A DNA stretch of 64,000 bases. It comes from Actinomycetaceae bacterium. Its GTDB lineage: Bacteria > Actinomycetota > Actinomycetes > Actinomycetales > Actinomycetaceae. Positions 8,925 through 17,300 of the stretch are shown here, one piece after another. Every line of letters begins with the position of its first letter. Position 1 is the stretch's first letter. The notes under the pieces are model-generated. The model was not told where the DNA came from, did no database searches, and was given only the letters and a program-made list of their open reading frames with translations. Location of the stretch: contig JAUMZK010000005.1 of assembly GCA_030528145.1 (NCBI GenBank), forward strand, positions 62,001-126,000, written 5' to 3'. A program made the position numbers and the translations under genes.

Positions 8925-9239
8925 TCAGCGAGTAGCAGTCTGAGACGAAGTACCCGCCTTAAAAGTTACGGACGAACCAGGAGTGCGCCACAGCCATGTT
9001 GATGCAGTGCCGCCTGCAGAAGCTGTGGAGCGTTCATACTTCCCCGAACTCGTCCCAATAGACGTCCAGTGCCACCGCGATCCGTGGTAGTAGGATGAGG
9101 TTGCGTTACCAGTAGCGTAATTTGTGCCGTAGTACCAATCGCCGCCGAACAGATTTTCAGCGAATGCAGCTCCAGCGCTTATTCCAAGTAGCGTTGTCGC
9201 AGAGACAACAACTCCGATTACCTTCTTTGAAAACTTCAT
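8925..9239 (-). CDS. Lactococcin 972 family bacteriocin precursor
   Basis: 104 residues from the ATG at 9237-9239, preceded by GGAGA at good spacing. Sec signal peptide of about 27 residues ending AGAAFA, giving a mature peptide near 77 residues. The mature part starts ENLFGGDWYYG and has the family's Gly/Trp/Tyr-rich pattern: SSYYHGSRWHW, SSGKYERSTASAGGTASTW and a beta-rich tail. Lactococcin 972 is an unmodified secreted bacteriocin that binds lipid II and blocks septum formation. The gene order bacteriocin, large permease, ABC ATPase is the same as in the known lactococcin 972 operon, which supports the call. Confidence 0.85.
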   Translation of the reverse strand: MKFSKKVIGVVVSATTLLGISAGAAFAENLFGGDWYYGTNYATGNATSSYYHGSRWHWTSIGTSSGKYERSTASAGGTASTWLWRTPGSSVTFKAGTSSQTATR

Positions 9240-9261
9240 GACGGTCTCCGTAAAATTTACT

Positions 9262-9285
9262 ATGTAAAGCCTCAATGCTTTACAT
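9262..9285. promoter_or_regulatory. Perfect 9-bp inverted repeat upstream of the bacteriocin gene
   Basis: ATGTAAAGC and GCTTTACAT are separated by six bases (CTCAAT), centred about 34 bases upstream of the bacteriocin start and just before its ribosome site. It could be an operator for a dyad-binding repressor or an mRNA hairpin in the leader. It has no T-run, so terminator function is unlikely. Confidence 0.6.
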
Positions 9286-9388
9286 GTTTTCAATGTACCA
9301 AATATCGACTTAGCGCTGCAATAGCAACAAAAACCCGAAAAATCAATAACTTTTGTCCGCTAAGCCGATAATCGCGGGGATTGACCGT

Positions 9389-9633
9389 TTAGGTAGACGC
9401 AGGAGCGATATCCGTAAAGCTGTCGGTAACCAGAGCTAAGAAATAAGCCCAGGTCAATACTATTTCTTCAAATACTCTCGGCACGTCGAAATTCAGTGCG
9501 CCAGTTTTCAGCCGCAGACGTTTCCCGTGCCAATGGTAAATAAGCCAACGGTCGTGATTGGCGACTAACACGGTTCCTCGACAATATGGGAGGGCAGGGC
9601 GTCCTCGAACGCGTCCATCGTCTACAGGTCAAC
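9389..9633 (-). pseudogene. ABC-F family ATPase, degraded C-terminal fragment
   Basis: Two reading frames on the minus strand together resemble the end of an ABC-F (antibiotic-resistance/translation-factor type) ATPase. The upstream frame gives VDL, a TAG where a Trp codon is expected, then TMDAFEDALPSHI. After a frameshift the next frame gives RGTVLVANHDRWLI and KRLRLKTGAL, matching the Walker B-downstream LDLWTIDALEDAL and H-loop VSHDRW regions of the family. Nothing of the N-terminal half is present. Clearly non-functional. Confidence 0.65.
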
Positions 9634-9702
9634 GCAGCGAAATCGGGTACAGTGGCAGACCGCCGGTCCCTGCGAAACTTAACGATATTTACGAGGACGC
9701 CT

Positions 9703-9773
9703 GCGAACCTTACACCTACCTTACACTTAACCTACCTACCTGTAAGGTAAGTGGGTAGGTTAAGTGTAAGGTT
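9703..9773. repeat. Palindromic repeat, left flank of the methyltransferase segment
   Basis: Begins GCGAACCTTACAC and contains a perfect 18-bp inverted repeat: 9719-9736 (CCTTACACTTAACCTACC) with 9754-9771. A related direct copy lies at 11022-11090, so the pair brackets the DNA methyltransferase gene. May be the ends of a mobile cassette or a dispersed hairpin element. Confidence 0.65.
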
Positions 9774-9917
9774 GCTTTGACCTGGCAATATAGCTAGTAA
9801 CTCCACCATGTTAAGCCCACTTTTCCAGATCAATCGTTTTGCGGGGTACTAGAAAGTGGGAATACTGGTGCGTCCATGTACGTTAGATTAAAGAATTGAT
9901 GGTGCTACGTCCTCGGA

Positions 9918-10880
9918 GTGAAACCTAGAATGAAAAAATTTTCGGCTACCAGCCTGTTCTGCGGAGCGGGAGGGCTCGACCTGGGGTTCGAAAGAGCCGG
10001 TTTCAAAACTATTTGGGCTAATGATTTCAATAAGGACGCATGCGACACCTTCCACAATTGGAGCCAAGCCAAGGTTGTATGCGGCGACATCTCCCAAATT
10101 GACGCCGAATCGATCCCAGACACGGACATAATTTTGGGGGGCTTCCCCTGCCAGGGGTTTTCCCTGTCCGGCCCGCGCAAACTCGACGATTCCCGCAACA
10201 CACTTTACAAACACTACGTGCGCATCGTGAAAACCAAAATGCCTTACGCTTTCGTCGGGGAAAACGTCAAAGGCTTACTCTCGATGGGTGGCGGGCAAGT
10301 CATTGAAGCGATCGTCGCCGACTTCGCCAAATGCGGGTACGACGTTTACTACAAATTACTGAACGCGAAACACTACGGGGTCCCCGAAGACCGCGAGCGC
10401 GTAATCATCGTGGGCTTTCGCAAAGATATGCATATTCGCAATTTTGAATTCCCACCCGCAAACAAGACCTCGGCTACCTTGAGGGAAGCGCTGCAGAATG
10501 TGCCATCGCCCTCGGAAGAGGACGTATGCACGGCGCCGTTTTCCAGCAGGTACATGTCCCGCAACCGCAAGCGCGGGTGGGACCAAGTGAGTTACACGAT
10601 TCCAGCAATGGCAAAACAGGTGACGCTATGGCCAGGATCGCCAGACATGGTGAAACTAGGGCGGGACGAATGGCAGTTCGGGGAAGGATTCACCCGCAGG
10701 CTTTCATGGCAAGAAGCCGCCGCCATCCAAACTTTCCCCCCTAATATGCGGTTTAATGGGGATCTGACCAGCGTTTATAAACAGATCGGTAACGCCGTCC
10801 CCCCAAAGATGGCGAGGGCGATAGCGCGAAGCGTCAAAGAAACACTGCGGGAAGCGATGCACGGTAGGACGCGCGCGTGA
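9918..10880 (+). CDS. DNA (cytosine-5-)-methyltransferase, solitary
   Basis: 320 residues from GTG at 9918; an in-frame ATG at 9930 is an alternative. All core C5-methyltransferase motifs are present: I (FCGAGGLDLGF), IV with the catalytic Cys78 (GGFPCQGFS), VI (GENVKGL), VIII (DRERVIIVGF) and X (QIGNAVPP). The target-recognition region is short, between about residues 185 and 255. It transfers a methyl group from SAM to cytosine in an unknown site. No restriction endonuclease is adjacent, and related repeats lie on both sides, so it may be an orphan maintained on a small mobile segment. Confidence 0.93.
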   Translation: MKPRMKKFSATSLFCGAGGLDLGFERAGFKTIWANDFNKDACDTFHNWSQAKVVCGDISQIDAESIPDTDIILGGFPCQGFSLSGPRKLDDSRNTLYKHYVRIVKTKMPYAFVGENVKGLLSMGGGQVIEAIVADFAKCGYDVYYKLLNAKHYGVPEDRERVIIVGFRKDMHIRNFEFPPANKTSATLREALQNVPSPSEEDVCTAPFSSRYMSRNRKRGWDQVSYTIPAMAKQVTLWPGSPDMVKLGRDEWQFGEGFTRRLSWQEAAAIQTFPPNMRFNGDLTSVYKQIGNAVPPKMARAIARSVKETLREAMHGRTRA

Positions 10881-10970
10881 GGACGAACGATTTTGTTCAG
10901 GTGCAACAATTTCGCGTCCGTTCAAGAAGCGAACAGTGGGTTTGGGACGGGCTTGCCGCCCCAAACCCCA
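10879..10970. repeat. Intergenic repeat, unit A (short version)
   Basis: Starts at the methyltransferase stop. 10879-10915 matches 12633-12669 at about 31 of 37 positions (shared core AACGATTTTG). 10937-10970 (TGGGTTTGGGACGGGC, loop, GCCGCCCCAAACCCCA) is a short palindrome with the same outer arms as the longer elements at 12690-12777 and 53232-53317. May also act as the methyltransferase terminator. Confidence 0.65.
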
Positions 10971-11021
10971 AACGCGCCAACCGCCCTCAGAAAGCCACCT
11001 GCCCCAACCCCAATCCCTACC

Positions 11022-11090
11022 GCGAACCTTACACTTACCTTCAACCTAACCTACCCGCCTGTAAAGTTAGGTGTAAGGTTGAGTTAAAGG
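11022..11090. repeat. Palindromic repeat, right flank of the methyltransferase segment
   Basis: Begins GCGAACCTTACAC like the copy at 9703 and shares much of its length with it. Outer arms AACCTTACAC and GTGTAAGGTT are perfect complements, with inner CTAAC/GTTAG. It lies just upstream of the next gene and may overlap its promoter. Confidence 0.6.
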
Positions 11091-11115
11091 TAGCTTTCAA
11101 CTGCAAGGATAGCAT

Positions 11116-12600
11116 ATGGGAAACGCGATTGATATTGACAGCGTGGTGGCGACGCTGCGTAGCATCGGAACCGATACGCAACATATTGAGGTGAAGGCTT
11201 GCGCGTCTGGTATTTCTAAAAATCTGCCTGAGTCGGTTTCTGCTTTTGCGAATGGCCAAGGCGGGTTGGTGTTGTTGGGACTTGAGGAGGCGGAGGGGTT
11301 CCGTCCTACTCCTGGTTTTTCAGCAAAGAAGGTATCTGAAGGGTTGGCGCAGGTGTTGGCTGACCGTGTTGACCCGCCGATCCGCACGGAAATTCTTATT
11401 CTTCCTTTCGAGGACGCCCACGTTGTTGCCGCCCAGGTGGACCCGATTGCACCTGTGGAACGTCCTTGCTACGTAAAGTCCAGGGGCATTTATAACGGTA
11501 GTTTCATCCGGGGTGGGGATGGGGACCGAAAACTGACTGCGTACGAGGTCGAACGGTTGCTTGAGAACCGCAAACAGCCCAGGTTTGACGAAGAGATAGT
11601 GGTTGATGCACGGTTGGATGATTTGGATAGTCACGCGGTTAACGCATTAATGCGGCGTTTGCAAGTTTCTAAGCCGCGCCTGTTCTCTGTCGGTCAGGAT
11701 AGGGCGTTGCAACGTTTGCGTTTAATACGGAGTGACGAGGACGGCGTATTACGACCAACTATTTCGGGACTGTTAACGTTGGGCGCCTTTCCACAGGAAT
11801 TTTTTCCGCGTCTTAATGTCGCGTTTGCGGTTTACCCTGGTGTCTCGAAAGGGGACATTTTTCGGGGGAATGAACGGCTTTTGGATTCGCGCACTATTGA
11901 TGGAACTATACCGCAAATGGTAAAAGACACGATTGACGCGGTTTCCGTGAATATGCGTACGGGTGGAATTATCGAGGGCGCTTTCCGTAAAGATTTGCCA
12001 GACTACCCTTTGGAGGCAGTTCGCGAAGCCGTCACTAATGCATTGATGCACCGCGATTATTCGCCTATTTCCAGGGGAACACCTGTGCAGGTGGATATGT
12101 TTCCAGACCGGTTGGAGGTGGTGAATCCGGGTGGATTGTTTGGCACTGTAACGGTTGCCGGTCTGGGTAGGGATGGTATTAGTTCGTCCAGGAATGCGCA
12201 GCTTTCCAGGGTTTTGGAGGACGTCGCCCTCGAAAATGGTGGTCTGGTTGCAGAAAACCGGGGAACTGGGTACGCCACTATTGTCACGAAATTGCGTGAT
12301 GCACTGATGCCGGCACCGGTACCGGAAGATACTCCTAGTGCGTTCCGATTGACGCTGTACCGGCGTGCGCTGACAGAGGCGGAAACGTCGACTTCGCCGA
12401 AACCTAACACTGAAACCGCAATTTTGAGCGCATTGGCGGATCATCGCTCGCTGTCGAGCTCGCAAATAATGGAGTTTTCACGTTTGAGCCGCACCACCGT
12501 AATGCGTTATTTGAATGCCCTCCTGGAGAGAGGCGAGATTGAGGCTACTGATAGTAGGTTCAGTCCGCGCAGGCGGTACCGTATTGTGAAAAACAGGTAG
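11116..12600 (+). CDS. AlbA_2 (Schlafen-like) domain / HATPase / helix-turn-helix protein
   Basis: 494 residues; ATG six bases after AAGGA. The N-terminal AlbA_2-type putative DNA-binding domain (HIEVKACASGISKNLPESVS, then FANGQGGLVLLGLEE) covers about residues 15-125. A GHKL-type ATP-binding region of the HATPase_c_4 kind lies near 285-370 (AVREAVTNALMHRDYS, VNPGGLFG). The C-terminal winged helix is at about 440-494 (ITEFSRLSRTTVMRYL-like, read as MEFSRLSRTTVMRYLNALLE). Such proteins are usually annotated as transcriptional regulators or RecG-like ATP-binding proteins and are common in accessory and defence regions. Activity unproven. Confidence 0.82.
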   Translation: MGNAIDIDSVVATLRSIGTDTQHIEVKACASGISKNLPESVSAFANGQGGLVLLGLEEAEGFRPTPGFSAKKVSEGLAQVLADRVDPPIRTEILILPFEDAHVVAAQVDPIAPVERPCYVKSRGIYNGSFIRGGDGDRKLTAYEVERLLENRKQPRFDEEIVVDARLDDLDSHAVNALMRRLQVSKPRLFSVGQDRALQRLRLIRSDEDGVLRPTISGLLTLGAFPQEFFPRLNVAFAVYPGVSKGDIFRGNERLLDSRTIDGTIPQMVKDTIDAVSVNMRTGGIIEGAFRKDLPDYPLEAVREAVTNALMHRDYSPISRGTPVQVDMFPDRLEVVNPGGLFGTVTVAGLGRDGISSSRNAQLSRVLEDVALENGGLVAENRGTGYATIVTKLRDALMPAPVPEDTPSAFRLTLYRRALTEAETSTSPKPNTETAILSALADHRSLSSSQIMEFSRLSRTTVMRYLNALLERGEIEATDSRFSPRRRYRIVKNR

Positions 12601-12632
12601 TTTCCCGAGGACGGTGGGTCCGGCAATTCCGT

Positions 12633-12777
12633 GAGGGCAAACGATTTTGCTCAGGCGCAACGATTTTGCTGCCTGCGGGCGTGAGGCGGTGGGTTTGGGG
12701 CGGAGCGCGGGCGGTTCGGCGGGCATTGAGCCTCGCTAACAGCGAGGCTCACGGGCGGCGCGCCCGACCCAAACCCA
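12633..12777. repeat. Intergenic palindromic repeat, unit B
   Basis: Two parts. 12633-12669 repeats the AACGATTTTG-containing sequence found at 10879. 12690-12777 is an 88-bp element with complementary ends (TGGGTTTGGG and CCCAAACCCA) and an internal hairpin. Its first 40 bases match the reverse complement of the 53232-53317 element at 38 of 40 positions. It lies between the AlbA_2 gene and purA. Confidence 0.8.
12728..12750. terminator. Strong hairpin inside unit B, possible terminator
   Basis: GAGCCTCGCT, loop AAC, AGCGAGGCTC: a perfect 10-bp stem. No following T-run, so termination is only plausible. The equivalent centre in the 53-kb copy has a different sequence, so this stem is variable within the repeat family. 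Confidence 0.45.
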
Positions 12778-12920
12778 AGCCCCCAAGCCCCCCACCAAGC
12801 CCACCTCATACACCCTAAGCCACCCCTTCCCACGCCCCTCAACCTATGGGTGCATTTCCTGGCGTTTTGCCTTAAACTTTTGTAGGTAGAACCACCGTTC
12901 TGCCGGCAAACACTTGCTGA

Positions 12921-14234
<1,314 letters not shown>

Positions 14235-14319
14235 CCCCAGATAGAACCGCGTAAATACTGGTTTCAGTATTACGAGGACGATGCTATTAGGGGTAATCGG
14301 GTATCGGCTAATCGGCATA

Positions 14320-14361
14320 AAAGTGGGTGGACATTCCCGGCTGGGGAAGCCCACCCACTTT
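14320..14361. terminator. Bidirectional terminator between purA and the subtilisin gene
   Basis: AAAGTGGGTGG at 14320-14330 pairs with CCACCCACTTT at 14351-14361 across a 20-base loop. A/T bases on both sides let it serve both convergent genes. Two GAGGACG copies flank it (14271, 14384). Confidence 0.75.
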
Positions 14362-14398
14362 CGTTGCGGCGTCTAATTACATTGCCGAGGACGAAACC

Positions 14399-17300
14399 CT
14401 AACTTTTCAGTTTCTCCCCCTGGCGTCCTCGGAATATACCAACCGTAACCGCACCGCCCAGCAACAACAGCACCGAAAGTGCGGCTAGTCCCGCAAACTC
14501 GGTGCCCGTGCGCGCTAAACCATGACGGTTCCAGTGCGCACTGTTCCGGGGGTTTTGCTGTTGTTTGTGGTGTTGGTTGACCTGCGGGGCGTGTTCGCCC
14601 GCGCTGTTAGTGGATGACCCGTTGCCGGGTTTATTCGCCTGGTTGTGGTTGCCATCCGCCGGTGGTTGCGGCTGCTTGCCCTTCCCCTGGTCGGTGCCTC
14701 CCGGTTTACCCTTGTCACCTGGCTGATCAGTAGCACCGGGTTTGTCCTGCTCCCCAGGCTTATTAGTGTCACCCGGCTTGTCGGTATCTCCCGGTTCTGG
14801 CTTATCTCCATCACCTGGTTCTGGCGCCGGAGTTGGTTCTGGGATCGGTTTCGGGGTCGGATCAGGCGAGGGCGCCGGAGCCGGTGCCGGTTTCGGTACA
14901 GCGACCTCGTATTTGGCAACTTTGGTGTCCATCAAGAACCGACCTTTTTCGTCGGGAGTATCCCAGGCACCGTTGATCAGCTTGTAACTGTGGTCGGAAC
15001 CGTCCGCAGTGGAATCGACACCCAGGGTTGCGCCCTCGCCAGGGTTTGCCAACTGCGTAAACGACAGGTAGTAGGCTCCGGTCACGGGCACTGGGTAGGG
15101 CGTTTTCACTTCCACCCATTTTGCGCCATCTCCGGCAGGAACCTGGGCTTGAAGCGGTCCCAGCAACATGCGACCGGGCAGACCGTCCGCATCGTCCTGC
15201 TCCCACAGCGACCACTGGAACTTCGTCGGTATCTTGCCGCCGAACACTTTGAACCGAACCGCAACAACATGGTCCATTGGGGCGGCTTTCAGCTTCACGG
15301 CCGCAGTTCTGCCAACCGCCAAATTAGTTAATGCCGAGTCAGGTTTAACCTCATCTTTACCGTTCCAGTGGGGTTCGTCCTCGCCTGCCGCGAATGCGCG
15401 CAACTGCAAGTTCACCGTCACCGGATTGCCAGCCGTAACAACGAAAGACCTGTCCGCACTTTCGTGTCCCGGCGCGCCCACCCGCACAGTGTAAGCACCC
15501 GGCACTAACTTGGCGGTGGCTTTCGCGGCGCCCTTAATCGTTTTGGTCACGCCCACGAACACGGGCGCGGACTTGCCTTTTTCGTAGACGCTCACGTGTG
15601 CGTCCGGCCACGCTTTGCCGTCACCGCCAGCAACAACAAAGGTAACGTCCTGGTCTGGCGCTTTCTCCAACTTGAAATTCAAAGTAACGCTCTGACTGTC
15701 CTTAACCGTTGCGGGCATGGATTGGGACAAGTATCCGGGTGCGCTGACCGTAACAGTAACTTCACCAGCCGGACTGCCCAAAGAATAGGCGCCCGTGCCC
15801 GGCTCTGTTGCGATCGCGGTGCTGCCCAGCCCCAACACTGTCACTGTGGCAGCCGGTGCCGGAACCCAAGAATCAACGGGTGCAGCGTCCTCGGAACCAC
15901 CAAGGCGGTCGGCATTCAACTTGGCGACGGGTTGCAGCCCCTTCACGTTCAGCGCTTTCAGGCTTTCCGCGCTTCCGACGTCGCTTCCCGCCGAACCTCC
16001 GACCACATTCGCCAGCGGCGCCTTCGCTGCTTTCGGCGTCATATCCGCTGCCGCTACCGCTTTCGGCGCCGGAATAGTGGCGTTCGCTGTGTTGTTGAAG
16101 GTTACGTCGTCAATATACCAACCACCACTAAATTCGAACATTTCGGTGCCGGTTTTGAGGACGAACCGTACCTGCGTGTCTTTCCCCAAGTATTCGGTGG
16201 GGATTTCCACGTGGTCCGTGTGCCAGGCATTCTTCACGCGAGCCTTGCCCCCGTCAGCATCAATAGCCTTTTCATCGAGTTTCAGCAGTTCGTGCCAGTT
16301 TTGTCCGTCCTTACTGACCTCTATGTGCCCAATGTCGTCGTTGTAAGTGCTCCATTCATCACTGCCGACCCGTCCACGCGTATTGAACCATTGCTGCCAG
16401 TACAGGGTAACCATATTGCGCCCGCTTAGGTCCACTTTCGGCGAAGTCAGCGTGTACGTCACGTTGGGCTTCCGATAATCATTCAACACGGTAGCAAATA
16501 CGTTGTCACCAACATTCTTCCCCTTCGACTGTGCTACTGTCGGGGCTTTGCCGTCGTTTTGGCTGTCTGCCAGGGTTTTCACGCCGCGCTCAAACTTGTT
16601 CCCTTTCTCGTCAGGCTCTGAAGTCCACCCCTGGTCTCCGTCCTCGAAATCAAACCCCTTTATTTCGCTGCCCTTAGTGAAGGTGCGTTGCAAAGTTTTC
16701 GAAGGCGCCGACTCACTATCTCCTGCCACTGCAGTCACGTAGTAGGTATAGATGCCTTTTTGCGGCTTGGGGTAATCTGGATCGAAAGTGGCAGAGTATT
16801 TGCCTACTTGCGCCCTCGGCAAGGTCCCCACCTGCTCAAATTTGCCACCGTCATGGGCGCGGTACAGCCGGTATTCGGTGATGGTTTCGTCGCTTATGGG
16901 CGTAAATTCAACCAGCGTCCGCCCGTCCGGGTAAGTCCGAATATCCAGGTCTTTTTCGACCTTGGGCACGTCGTTGTGGGCAGTTTTCTCCAGAGCCAAG
17001 TCGTCGATAAACCACCCAGCCGTCTTGTGTGGGGATTTCCAAGCACCGCGCACCCCGAACATTACGCGAATGGTTTTACCGGCGTATGCACCCAGATCCA
17101 GGTATTCGCGCGTCCACTGTTTCTGACTGTTCTTGTAGCTGCGTTGCGGCAGTTTTTCCCACGTTATTTCCCCAGTTCCAGGCTTCACTTCCCCCACCCA
17201 CACTTCTGCGGTGTCGTAGGTGGCGTGCGCATAATTATCCAAGCCATACCAGTGCATGAACGTCAGCGCCGCCTTGTCGGTTTTTCCGAGGGCGATGGGG

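Noticed and set aside
9703..9773. Simple rho-independent terminator
   Set aside because: The stem is strong but no gene ends toward it with a T-run, and a related copy occurs beyond the methyltransferase, so it is better treated as a repeat.
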